37,984 bases of DNA, from positions 1-37,984 of the forward strand of contig CAILKE010000044.1 in assembly GCA_903834765.1 (NCBI GenBank), read 5' to 3'. Below, in pieces: positions 1-7,663 of the stretch (position 1 is the first letter of the stretch; the number at the start of each line of letters is the position of its first letter). The notes beneath the pieces were generated by a model. It was given only the letters and a program-made list of their open reading frames with translations. It was not told the DNA's origin and did not search any database. The DNA is from an uncultured Bacteroidota bacterium (GTDB lineage: Bacteria; Bacteroidota; Bacteroidia; B-17B0; Aurantibacillaceae). The translations under genes were made by a program, and so were the position numbers.

Positions 1-10
1 TTGTAAATTA

Positions 11-349
11 TTATAAGCAAACCTTGATATATAGCTCCTTTGGCATTTTTCCTAAATACACATATCGTGTAACATTACACAGCCACATTTTTTTGGGGTA
101 CCCATTTGGCCCCTCAATTTTATAATTGCCGCCATTGCTTAATTTGTTGGGTGTAATGAGCGAAACTTTTAAAGCATCGTCTTGCGGACTTTCATACACT
201 TTTAGTTTAACATAATTACTGTGATGAGACAATTTGTCAAGCAGCTTATCAGCGCCCTGAACCATTTCTAAAGCTGATTTAGGACCAAGCCAAAATTTTA
301 AATTGATGTACCAGTTTCCTGCTTCTTTTGAGAACGATAATTTTTTCAT
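11..349 (-). CDS. Conserved hypothetical protein, 112 aa
   Basis: Small soluble protein with no signal peptide or membrane segment. The start ATG lies at 347-349 and the frame is open for 112 codons. Visible landmarks are an N-terminal NWYINL strand, a helix around residues 28-42 (SALEMVQGADKLLDKL) and a C-terminal stretch with a WLC motif followed by KMPKELYIKV. This arrangement (helix with ADKxxDKL, then WLC, then P-x-x-L-Y) weakly recalls the small DUF6717-type families, but I cannot confirm that. It is transcribed away from the rest of the window. The 244-bp gap to the next gene holds a perfect palindrome that could be an operator for either side. Function unknown. Confidence 0.6.
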   Translation of the reverse strand: MKKLSFSKEAGNWYINLKFWLGPKSALEMVQGADKLLDKLSHHSNYVKLKVYESPQDDALKVSLITPNKLSNGGNYKIEGPNGYPKKMWLCNVTRYVYLGKMPKELYIKVCL

Positions 350-412
350 GTGTTTTGAGTTTTAATTATTATGACACAAAATTGCAGTAAACGCTTAAAA
401 AATATACTATGT

Positions 413-426
413 TGACAAGCTTGTCA
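413..426. promoter_or_regulatory. Perfect 14-bp palindrome, possible operator
   Basis: TGACAAGCTTGTCA is a perfect inverted repeat in the divergent gap between the 112-aa gene (minus) and the DnaA/Hda-like gene (plus). Its size and symmetry fit a dimeric helix-turn-helix repressor site of the TetR type. No TetR-family gene is seen nearby, so the regulator is unknown. Confidence 0.4.
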
Positions 427-483
427 TATTTTAATGCTTTTCATTTAAACTTCATACTTTATATAAAATGTATAATATTTTAA

Positions 484-547
484 AAAGATACACTTGTTTA
501 AAAATTTAATTGAATTTAAAATCAGCACTTTAATAGTTGTTAACCAT
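484..547 (+). repeat. Copy 1 of a 63-bp upstream direct repeat
   Basis: This sequence, from AAAGATACAC to GTTAACCA, recurs in the same orientation at 1401-1463. I count about five substitutions and possibly a one-base length difference. Copy 1 ends about 47 bp before the ATG of the DnaA/Hda-like gene, just upstream of its predicted promoter. Two copies upstream of two adjacent genes suggest a shared regulatory element, or a duplication bracketing the first gene. Confidence 0.75.
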
Positions 548-550
548 AGT

Positions 551-579
551 TTTTGTAAAATAGATATGGTCTAAATTTG
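551..579 (+). promoter_or_regulatory. Predicted Bacteroidota-type promoter of the DnaA/Hda-like gene
   Basis: TAAATTTG at 572-579 matches the TAnnTTTG -7 element. TTTTG at about 551-555 lies roughly 16 bp upstream, slightly short of the usual 17-20 bp spacing to the -33 box. The ATG at 594 would leave a leader of only about 5-10 nt. Confidence 0.5.
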
Positions 580-593
580 TATGAAGAATAAGC

Positions 594-1367
594 ATGAATT
601 TTTTAGAGCTCCTTAATACAAAACCGAATAGAAATTTAACTTTTGGAAATTATTTCAATAGTCAGAGTGATATTACAAATATTTATCCTGATAAAGATTT
701 TTCAAAACACTTTTTAGTTGTATCTGGCAAAAGGGGGAGCGGTGTCACACATTTATTAAGTGCATTATGCAACACCTATCTGTATGGAGGCCAAAAGGCT
801 ATTTACATCACAGCCCAATCATTAATATACGTCAATTCCTTATTGAAAACAGATGATGATTATAATTTATTTTTTTACCATCTGTCTCAACATGAATTAA
901 TAGTAATTGATAACCTCCAATTTTTTTATAAGAAATCAGTAAAACATACTCAATTCTTAATGCAAATTATACATTATACCAAACTAAATAAAGTCCTTTT
1001 GGTGTTAGGATGCAGTGAACTTAATAAAGATATTACTAAATCTAAGAAACTAATGGAAGGATTAAAAATTAAACGCCTTGATTTAAAAGAACTATCCAGT
1101 TATGATGTATTTGTAATTTTAAAAGGCTTATGTAGTATTGAAGACCAAATACCTGATGCCTTGTTATATGCTATTTCAGGCTATAACGGTATGATTCAAG
1201 AACACATTCATTGTTTAATCTCAATCCGATTTAATCCTATATTAAAAATTATAATAACTAAAGAGTTGTCAATAGAAGATTTTGATGAATTATTTAATAT
1301 TAAATCATATTTCTCAAAACAACAATTTAGAAAATGCTATTATCAAACAAGAATGAATTTTATGTAG
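594..1367 (+). CDS. DnaA/Hda-like AAA+ protein with degenerate Walker motifs
   Basis: 257-aa protein laid out like the AAA+ domain of DnaA or Hda. An N-terminal LTFGNYF segment precedes a P-loop-like GKRGSGVTHL (45-54), then a Walker-B-like ELIVIDNLQFF (101-111, compare LLIDDIQFF in DnaA) and a lid region with ISGYNGMIQEHIHCL. The invariant Walker A lysine is valine (V51) and the second acidic residue of Walker B is asparagine, so ATP hydrolysis is doubtful. There is no recognisable DnaA domain IV DNA-binding helix-turn-helix; the protein ends soon after the lid with FNIKSYFSKQQF. It could be a degenerate Hda-like initiation regulator or a repurposed scaffold. It is preceded by a 63-bp repeat shared with the next gene. 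Family assignment is by motif; function is inferred only weakly. Confidence 0.65.
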   Translation: MNFLELLNTKPNRNLTFGNYFNSQSDITNIYPDKDFSKHFLVVSGKRGSGVTHLLSALCNTYLYGGQKAIYITAQSLIYVNSLLKTDDDYNLFFYHLSQHELIVIDNLQFFYKKSVKHTQFLMQIIHYTKLNKVLLVLGCSELNKDITKSKKLMEGLKIKRLDLKELSSYDVFVILKGLCSIEDQIPDALLYAISGYNGMIQEHIHCLISIRFNPILKIIITKELSIEDFDELFNIKSYFSKQQFRKCYYQTRMNFM

Positions 1368-1400
1368 TTAGATTTTTTCGATTAAAAAAAGCATATATTA

Positions 1401-1463
1401 AAAGATACACCTGTTTAAAAATTTAATTGCCTTACAAATCAGCACTTTAATAGTTGTTAACCA
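1401..1463 (+). repeat. Copy 2 of the 63-bp upstream direct repeat
   Basis: Near-identical to 484-547. Substitutions cluster in the centre (GAATTTAAA against GCCTTACAA), while both ends are conserved, including ATCAGCACTTTAATAGTTGT. It lies 34 bp downstream of the DnaA/Hda-like stop codon and about 54 bp upstream of the ATG at 1518. Confidence 0.75.
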
Positions 1464-1517
1464 AAGTATAAATGAGTAATATTTTATCCGATATTGTATT
1501 AATTAATTTTAATAAAA

Positions 1518-2492
1518 ATGAGTTTAAATTTAACCGAAATAGAACATATTGTAGCTAAAACTGAAGAGTTAGTCGTTAACAAACAGTTTTTAAAAGTACT
1601 TCATAATGAATCTAATTACGTTATTAATCATACTTTTAAAATACGGTTGAGTAAATGGTTAAAGTTTTTTAACGATCGTTACAATTTAAATTATTACATC
1701 TATTCAAATACAATTTACGTATTGTTTGAAGCTTGTCTTCAAAATGAATTATTTAAAAATCAAACAGAACATGAGTTTGAACAAAGTCTTTGTTTTTATG
1801 ATAAAATTATTAATCATCCTTATTTAAAAAATCCATTCCATTTTAACCACGCTAAGCAAATTCTTGGATTGGCACTTATTTATGGTAAATATGGAAGTAT
1901 GCAAATCAATTCATTTAAAGATGCATTAGAAAAAATAAAAACAGAAATTTCTGAAAATACGCTTCATGATTTTTTCAAATGTTTATTTGTAAAGGGTGAA
2001 TACCCAATATTGTTTCCAATAAATCCAACTCAATTCAACGAGTCAGAATTAGAATTATTGATGAATAGTATTGCCTCTAAAACAAATCTAATTAATCAAA
2101 AAAGTAAGTATGAATTAAATTCTCAAGTAAAAGCAATTAAGTATTTTTTTGAACAAATGGATATAGAAATGATTGATGCTTTTCTTTCTGATGAATACAC
2201 ATACCAAAATTCAGAAAAGAAAGAGTTTTTATATGAATTATCATTAGTATTTGAACAATTTCAAGAGGCTGGAGATGCTTATTTAATAGCCTTTGAAGGA
2301 ACTTGTAATTCATGCATCAAAGGTAAATTTGGATATACCTTTGTGGGGAATGTAAGTCATCATTACATCAGTATTATTTTTGATATAAAAGATGATAAAA
2401 TTGTTGATTTATACGATTGCGCATCCTTTAAAAACAGAATTGGAAACTTAGAATTAAACAAGAAGTTAAACATCAATTTATTTAATTTATAA
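1518..2492 (+). CDS. Uncharacterised 324-aa protein with NTF2-like C-terminal domain
   Basis: No signal peptide is present. The first two thirds are mostly helical, rich in Lys, Asn and Phe, with no motif I recognise. The last third starts with a helix pair (IKYFFEQMDIEMIDAFL), has a cysteine pair (CNSCIKG), and ends in strands GYTFVGN, YISIIFDIKDDKIVDLYDC. That order of helices, then a long strand sheet ending in DDKIVDLYDC, resembles small NTF2/SnoaL-like domains common in Bacteroidota hypothetical proteins; this is inference from pattern. The gene lies 12 bp upstream of the archaemetzincin gene and is probably co-transcribed with it. Its upstream region carries the second copy of the 63-bp repeat found before the DnaA/Hda-like gene, so the two genes may share regulation. 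Function unknown. Confidence 0.65.
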   Translation: MSLNLTEIEHIVAKTEELVVNKQFLKVLHNESNYVINHTFKIRLSKWLKFFNDRYNLNYYIYSNTIYVLFEACLQNELFKNQTEHEFEQSLCFYDKIINHPYLKNPFHFNHAKQILGLALIYGKYGSMQINSFKDALEKIKTEISENTLHDFFKCLFVKGEYPILFPINPTQFNESELELLMNSIASKTNLINQKSKYELNSQVKAIKYFFEQMDIEMIDAFLSDEYTYQNSEKKEFLYELSLVFEQFQEAGDAYLIAFEGTCNSCIKGKFGYTFVGNVSHHYISIIFDIKDDKIVDLYDCASFKNRIGNLELNKKLNINLFNL

Positions 2493-2504
2493 TAATAAAG
2501 TAGT

Positions 2505-3158
2505 ATGAATTATCTTAAAAATACATATATAGTTTTTATCATTTTTTGTTTTTATTTAAATACTGATGCTCAACAAAAAAAATTAAATCAAAAAATAAAT
2601 ATTGATAAAACAATCGTCTTAAAAAAGATAAAACCATCAATCATTATTATCCAACCCTTTAATGGTATACCAAATGCACACGTGTTATATATTTATAACA
2701 AATTGAAACTTATATTCCCCCAAGTAGTTTTAAATAAATCTATACCCTTGCCAAAACGCGCCTATTTTAAACCAAGAAATCGCTATAAAGCTGATACACT
2801 AAATTTAATTTTAAAAGAAAGAACAAAAAATGGATGTGTAACTATTGGGCTAACTAATAAAGACATCAGTACTAAAAACGAAAAAATACCTGACTGGGGC
2901 GTTATGGGATTATCAATTTTGCCAGGAAAAGCTTGCACTGTTTCGACGTTTCGCTTATCAAAAAAAAATACTGAAGAACAATACTTTAAAATTGCTATAC
3001 ATGAATTAGGTCACACCCAAGGGCTATATCATTGCCCAGATAAATTATGTATGATGACCGCTGCTGAAGGGAAAAATAATACAGATAAGGAAAAAGGATT
3101 TTGCGAAAAGTGTAAAGCATTTTTAGAAAAAAAGGGTTGGAACTTAAAAGATTTATAA
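2505..3158 (+). CDS. Secreted archaemetzincin-like zinc metalloprotease
   Basis: 217 aa with an N-terminal signal peptide (hydrophobic core IVFIIFCFYL, likely cleavage after TDA at 20-22). The catalytic zinc signature HELGHTQGLYH spans 166-176 (ligands H166, H170, H176; catalytic E167). It is followed directly by C177, CMM at 182-184 and CEKC at 200-203. That HExxHxxGxxHC, CxM, CxxC arrangement is the diagnostic double zinc site of archaemetzincins (peptidase family M54). The gap from the CxM methionine to the CxxC is 15 residues, close to the family's 17. Family members are usually cytoplasmic; the signal peptide here points to the periplasm or outside. The substrate is unknown. It lies 12 bp after the preceding gene, suggesting an operon. 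Confidence 0.85.
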   Translation: MNYLKNTYIVFIIFCFYLNTDAQQKKLNQKINIDKTIVLKKIKPSIIIIQPFNGIPNAHVLYIYNKLKLIFPQVVLNKSIPLPKRAYFKPRNRYKADTLNLILKERTKNGCVTIGLTNKDISTKNEKIPDWGVMGLSILPGKACTVSTFRLSKKNTEEQYFKIAIHELGHTQGLYHCPDKLCMMTAAEGKNNTDKEKGFCEKCKAFLEKKGWNLKDL

Positions 3159-3544
3159 ATTCATACATAAGCTGTATCTTTTAATCAATCAGTCCGTTTT
3201 ACATTAAATTCATGGTTATAATCATGGTAAAACATTCGTTTAAAATATCTAAAGAAATTAAGGATAATAAGCATTTATGAAATTGAGTAATTAAAACTAT
3301 TGGGCCATTTCCAATTTTTGTATACATCATATACAAGCAAAATTATTCAACAAAACACTCAATAATATGAATGCAGTAAATACATTACATTAATGTTATT
3401 TTAAGCATTTAATTCCTTAAAATAATTTCAATGCTGATATGTTACCGTTTATAAGTGTTTTTTATACGTCAATGTATTTTGACAACAGATTTTGTATCTT
3501 TTTTATTAATCAAGCATTACATATCTATAACCAACACTTAGACT
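3159..3544. other. 386-bp intergenic gap with a palindrome at 3318-3336
   Basis: No open frame of note. The clearest element is an inverted repeat at 3318-3336, TTGTATA-catca-TATACAA, which could be an operator. A weak -7-like TATCTTTT at 3495-3502 lies about 40 bp before the ATG of the TPR gene and may be its promoter, but no well-spaced -33 box was found. No terminator with a T-run is obvious after the metalloprotease gene. Confidence 0.4.
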
Positions 3545-4072
3545 ATGAAAACTTTATCATCAACTTCCACTGTTAAATCAATATCACTAATTATGCTATT
3601 TATTTCACAGATCACATTTTCACAAAGTGCTGAAAAACTATTTAATATTGCCTTTCAAAAATCTGATTCAGGAGATTTTAAAGGGGCAATTGAGTATTAT
3701 ACCAAATGTATTGAACTTGAACCAAATCTAACTGAAGCCTATCATAATAGGGCCTTGAATCGGGGTAATTTAAAAGATTATGAAGGTGCAATTTCTGACT
3801 ATAATAAATGCATATCAATCGATTCAACAACCTTTGATTATTACTATAATAGAGGAACAGCGAAATACTTCATGAGTGACTTCATAGGTTGTATTAAAGA
3901 TAATTCGAAGGTCATTACATTGAATCCGAATTTTGGATTAGCATATTTAAATAGAGGTCTTGCGAGCGTTATAATTGGCGATAAAGTCGGAGGGTGTTTA
4001 GATTTAAATAAAGCTAAAGAACTAAAAGCAAAAAATGCAGAAGAAATAATAATCGATTATTGCTCAGACTAA
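3545..4072 (+). CDS. Secreted tetratricopeptide-repeat protein
   Basis: 175 aa. An N-terminal signal peptide (core ISLIMLFISQITFS, ending SQS near residue 28) is followed by about four TPR units: AEKLFNIAFQKSDSGDFKGA, EAYHNRALNRGNLKDYEGA, DYYYNRGTAKYFMSDFIGC and LAYLNRGLASVIIGDKVGG. The units carry the TPR pattern of a Tyr/Asn-Arg-Gly helix followed by a D-Y/F-x-G-A/C helix start. TPR arrays bind other proteins; the partner is unknown. It is monocistronic by spacing, with 386 bp before and 237 bp after. The family call is secure, the role is not. Confidence 0.8.
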   Translation: MKTLSSTSTVKSISLIMLFISQITFSQSAEKLFNIAFQKSDSGDFKGAIEYYTKCIELEPNLTEAYHNRALNRGNLKDYEGAISDYNKCISIDSTTFDYYYNRGTAKYFMSDFIGCIKDNSKVITLNPNFGLAYLNRGLASVIIGDKVGGCLDLNKAKELKAKNAEEIIIDYCSD

Positions 4073-4215
4073 TTAATCAAATAGAATTCATTTAAAAAAT
4101 TTACTTCACTACTAAATATAATTGATATGAAATAGCCATGTTTGCCGAAACACAATTGCGAAGCACTCAACGAAAACAATTAAAAACAAACAAGTAAGCA
4201 GTTGAGTTAAACACA

Positions 4216-4273
4216 TCCCAATAGCTATCGGGAGAAGATAAACTGGCTATACCATCCCGAATCAAGTTCGGGA
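4216..4273. repeat. Two REP-like palindromes
   Basis: TCCCAATAGCTATCGGGA (4216-4233) is an 18-bp palindrome with one mismatched pair. TCCCGAA-tcaag-TTCGGGA (4255-4273) has a perfect 7-bp stem. GC-rich tips of this kind (CCCGA/TCGGG) stand out against AT-rich intergenic DNA and are typical of short palindromic repeats scattered in Bacteroidota genomes. There is no T-run, so they do not look like terminators. Confidence 0.6.
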
Positions 4274-4309
4274 CAAGTTATGGTAAATAAAAAACAATAA
4301 TTTAGACAT

Positions 4310-5689
4310 ATGAAAACTCTAAAACTAATCCCGGTTTTGCTAATAGCAATATTCTTTTGCTTTAATGTTAATATAGTTAGTGCTCTAACAATCTTTAAAC
4401 CTTTAAAATCAATTAATAAAGCGTCAGTTCAATTAAAATACGTTTTCATAAATGAAGTTGATTCAACTAATAAAGACATTCTAAAATTATACGATGATTT
4501 TTCCTATGAGTTTTTGTTTTTTCAAAAAAATAAAAATAAAGCAAAAGTAAAGCGAGAAAAAGGAACCTATAGCTTAAAGAGCAATAAGTTAGTTTTAGAT
4601 AAAGAAACTAAAGCTGAGTTAAAGGAACATCCAAACCACTTTGTATTTTTTGAAAACAAAGGATTAATTAAATCTAAATGGTTCAGTAAATCTAAAAAGG
4701 AAAATGAATTATTATATGTATTAAATAATGATGCTAAATTTTGGTTGCCAACTTATAACGATCCTTATTTTGGAGAAATAACTAATGACAAAAAGGCTAC
4801 CAAAAAGATTATAGAAAAGAAACCTGAATATAATCCAGTTGCTACTTTACCTTCTTATACAATTAATACACAAAATGATAATAACGAAGAAAATTTAAAT
4901 AATGATATAGTTCTAAATAGCAATTTTTTATCAAGGGATAGTTTAAGAAAACTAAAAGCTATTATTATTGTTGGTCCGGTTGATAGAGAATATGATAAGA
5001 AATCTATTGCTCATCAAAAAAAGACAGCAAAATACCTCAGAGATATGGGTGTTCAAGTCTTTGAATTTTATCCTCCAAATGATAAATGGGAGTCTATTCT
5101 TAAAGCAAGTGAAGGAGCTCATATTTTTATTTACTCTGGGCATGGTTCAAATCAAGGGATTAATTATGAAATTGGAGGAATATGTTTAACAAAAAACATT
5201 TACCACGCACAAGAAATTTTAGATAATTTAAAACTTCATGAAAACGCCTTAATTTTATTTAATTCAGTTTGTGGTGCGGCAGGTTCATCTGCAGGAGACA
5301 TTAAGGATATTGGGAAAAATGAAGCTGTTAAAAGAGTTAGTGAATATGCATATCCATTTTATAAATTAAAGGCTGGAGGATATTATGCTAACAATTATAC
5401 AAATTGTTTAGTTCCATTTTTGGAATATTTTTTTCAGCGTAAAAACATCAAATCAATTTATAAAAAACAAGCAAGTTTGTATCAAAAAATAGAATGTTAT
5501 TCTGTTTATCAATACGACTCTCAATTTGAAGTAAGTGTTGCTGCGAAACCTAGTACTAATAAATTGGTTTCTATATATGTAGGAACAGGTAATGGTAAAT
5601 GGAAAGTGAAAAAAGTAATGGATTGTAAAAGTTATGACGTAGCCTATGTAGGTAAACCAAATTTTACAGTAGTTGATTTATTTAAGTAA
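4310..5689 (+). CDS. Secreted caspase-like (clan CD) cysteine peptidase candidate
   Basis: 459 aa. A signal peptide (core LIPVLLIAIFFCFNVNIV, likely cleavage after VSA near residue 25) precedes a lipocalin-like beta-rich region at about 40-150 (strands such as YEFLFFQKN, REKGTYSLKSNKLVLD) and a linker rich in Asn, Asp and Glu (180-205). The last 240 residues look like a caspase/CHAT fold: a first strand LKAIIIVGP (215-223), a second strand then HIFIYSGHGS with the presumed catalytic H278, and ALILFNSVCGAAGSS with the presumed catalytic C321. The H-G and C-after-strand dyad is characteristic of clan CD. Secreted members can act as proteases; the substrate is unknown. The following gene starts 19 bp downstream. 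The fold call is by motif, and activity is inferred. Confidence 0.65.
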   Translation: MKTLKLIPVLLIAIFFCFNVNIVSALTIFKPLKSINKASVQLKYVFINEVDSTNKDILKLYDDFSYEFLFFQKNKNKAKVKREKGTYSLKSNKLVLDKETKAELKEHPNHFVFFENKGLIKSKWFSKSKKENELLYVLNNDAKFWLPTYNDPYFGEITNDKKATKKIIEKKPEYNPVATLPSYTINTQNDNNEENLNNDIVLNSNFLSRDSLRKLKAIIIVGPVDREYDKKSIAHQKKTAKYLRDMGVQVFEFYPPNDKWESILKASEGAHIFIYSGHGSNQGINYEIGGICLTKNIYHAQEILDNLKLHENALILFNSVCGAAGSSAGDIKDIGKNEAVKRVSEYAYPFYKLKAGGYYANNYTNCLVPFLEYFFQRKNIKSIYKKQASLYQKIECYSVYQYDSQFEVSVAAKPSTNKLVSIYVGTGNGKWKVKKVMDCKSYDVAYVGKPNFTVVDLFK

Positions 5690-5708
5690 ATACAATAATA
5701 TTCTAATT

Positions 5709-6485
5709 ATGAAAATTGAAAAGTATAATGAATATATGTCAGAATATATTCCTGGGATAAAATCTATAGAACATATCCAATATAGCAAAGAATTATCAAA
5801 GAAAACATCAAATCATATAATGAAGCGATCAAGACAAAAAACCAAATTGTATTATTCTTCTAAGGGAATATTAATATTTAGTGTACATCACCGAATAGAT
5901 GGCAGTTCATATATTATAAATTATTGTTATAATAAGGCGCAAAAATTAATTCAGACCATAGAATGTGAAAGTGGAAGTCATATATTAAAAGATAATACGA
6001 ATTATTATTATAACGAGGACGGGCTAATTGATTTTGTAGAAGGAGATAATATTGAATATAATTATACATATAGAAATGAATCGAAAAGTATACAAGAGTA
6101 TTATATTGAGGAAGAAGAAGAATATATGCACTATATTGCTTATGATAATAATAAAGAGATTGAAATTAAAGTAATCCGTAACGAAAATGATACTAAAGAG
6201 GGAGAAGAAGTAAATTTAATAGATTGGGTTAAAAATGAATATGATAGTTTAGGTAATTTGATTAAAGAAACATCATATAATATTAATGAAGAAGAACAAT
6301 CAATTACGGAATACAGCTATTTTACAAATGGCTTATTAAAAACACAACAATATAGTTCTAAAACATATAATAAAAATAAGCGTTTTGAATACCTTTTTAA
6401 TTTAATGGAACATTGGTCTCGTAAAACTGAATACCATAACGAAGAACTAGCATATTATCACGAAAGAAACATTGAATATTATTGA
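5709..6485 (+). CDS. Hypothetical protein with YD-repeat-like strands
   Basis: About 258 aa from the ATG at 5709. A longer frame begins at 5673, overlapping the previous gene, but 5709 gives a clean 19-bp spacing. No signal peptide or membrane segment is present. The body has repeated Tyr-rich beta-strand pairs: YYNEDGLIDFVEGD, NEYDSLGNLIKETSYN and YSYFTNGLLKTQQY. These follow the Y-x-x-x-G-x-L-x-x pattern of YD/RHS-type or MORN-like strands, though no full RHS shell or toxin tip is present. The middle has an acidic run (EEEEEY). It probably shares a transcript with the caspase-like gene upstream. Function unknown; an immunity or partner role for its neighbour would be speculation. Confidence 0.6.
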   Translation: MKIEKYNEYMSEYIPGIKSIEHIQYSKELSKKTSNHIMKRSRQKTKLYYSSKGILIFSVHHRIDGSSYIINYCYNKAQKLIQTIECESGSHILKDNTNYYYNEDGLIDFVEGDNIEYNYTYRNESKSIQEYYIEEEEEYMHYIAYDNNKEIEIKVIRNENDTKEGEEVNLIDWVKNEYDSLGNLIKETSYNINEEEQSITEYSYFTNGLLKTQQYSSKTYNKNKRFEYLFNLMEHWSRKTEYHNEELAYYHERNIEYY

Positions 6486-6607
6486 TTTAGTTTAACTATT
6501 ATTGGATTGTGGCAAACTTAAAATATTAAAATAACAAAAACGAAAAAATTCAAACCATATCGTTTTTACGTTTTATTTCCTAAATTTACCTTATCAATTA
6601 ATTTACT

Positions 6608-7663
6608 ATGCCTCCTCCAAGCGAAGCCGCTTTACGTTATGCCATAATAGATCGTTGTTTAACCAACATTTATAAACCATTCCCGAAAATGGATGATTTA
6701 AAGTATGCTATTGAACTCGATCTTAAAACTTCTGTTTCTACAGCTACTATCCAAAAAGATATAGCTCAAATGAAAAAAGGAGATGATGAAGGGGGTTATA
6801 ATGCCCCCATAAAATTTAAACGATCAAACCAAGGGTATTATTATGATTTAGAAAAGTTTCCTGATTTTACAATTCGTTCATTAGGATTAAATGAAAAAGA
6901 GTCGGAGGCTATTGAATTAGCAGCAAGTGTGCTTCAGCATTTTAAAGGGATTAAAGTAAACGATTCTTACAACCAAGCCATTGATAAATTATTTTCATCG
7001 CTTAATATTAAAAAATCTGATAAAGATAAAAACTTCACGAATGCTATTCAACCAGAGGAAACTACCTACATGCGTGGCATGGAACATTTTGAAACATTAG
7101 TCAATAGTATCAAGAAAAAAATACCTGTGTCATTTATTCATTATTCGTATGATAAAAAATTGTTTAAGTCAATTATCATACACCCCTATTTGATGAAAGA
7201 GAGTAATAAACGTTGGTATTTAGTTGGATATTCAGAAGAACATAAGGAAGTTCGATATTTTGGCTTAGATCGTATTTATGATCCTATTCTGATTGGCAAA
7301 GAATTTAAAGAAAATAGTGGCGATGATTTACGTAATTTATTTGATAATAAAATTGGGTTAAGCAATATAAAGGCTCATAATAAAAACAACGAACCTGAAT
7401 TAATTACATTGTGGGTTAGCAGAACAATGGCTAATTATATTAAATCGATGCCTTTACATAAATCTCAAACGTATAAAGAGTATGACGGGGCAGGAGAAAT
7501 AATTGTGACAATTAATGTTGTACCAACAACCGAACTAATATCTATGATAATGTCTTATAGCGAACACATGACGCTAATACATCCAAAATGGTTATGCAAA
7601 AAAATTGAAGATAAATTAAATTTATCTTTATTAAAATATAATAGAAATCTTGGACATGAATAA
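6608..7663 (+). CDS. WYL-domain transcriptional regulator
   Basis: 351 aa. An N-terminal winged-helix region covers about residues 8-75 (YAIIDRCLTN, then VSTATIQKDIAQMK as recognition helix, then the wing ending GYYYDLEKF). A central helical linker follows, then a WYL domain at about 160-230 with HPYLMKESNKRWYLVGYSE and the following EVRYFGLDRI, and a C-terminal WCX-like extension. WYL proteins sense ligands, often nucleic acids or nucleotides, and regulate stress, DNA repair and defence genes. The stop codon overlaps the next gene's ATG by 8 bp, so the two are translationally coupled. The ligand and target operon are not evident, but the DUF932/AAA+ unit 0.7 kb downstream is a candidate target. 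Confidence 0.85.
   Translation: MPPPSEAALRYAIIDRCLTNIYKPFPKMDDLKYAIELDLKTSVSTATIQKDIAQMKKGDDEGGYNAPIKFKRSNQGYYYDLEKFPDFTIRSLGLNEKESEAIELAASVLQHFKGIKVNDSYNQAIDKLFSSLNIKKSDKDKNFTNAIQPEETTYMRGMEHFETLVNSIKKKIPVSFIHYSYDKKLFKSIIIHPYLMKESNKRWYLVGYSEEHKEVRYFGLDRIYDPILIGKEFKENSGDDLRNLFDNKIGLSNIKAHNKNNEPELITLWVSRTMANYIKSMPLHKSQTYKEYDGAGEIIVTINVVPTTELISMIMSYSEHMTLIHPKWLCKKIEDKLNLSLLKYNRNLGHE

Noticed and set aside
594-1367. DnaA/Hda-like gene read as a plasmid or chromosomal origin marker
   Set aside because: No DnaA-box cluster, dnaN or domain IV is present, and the P-loop is degenerate, so it does not mark an origin.
484-1463. Direct repeats read as ends of an insertion sequence
   Set aside because: No terminal inverted repeats, no transposase between them, and the repeats are 63 bp, far longer than target-site duplications.
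4968-5189. Second plus-strand frame inside the caspase-like gene
   Set aside because: Shadow frame of the region encoding the catalytic His; no start context and no conserved pattern.
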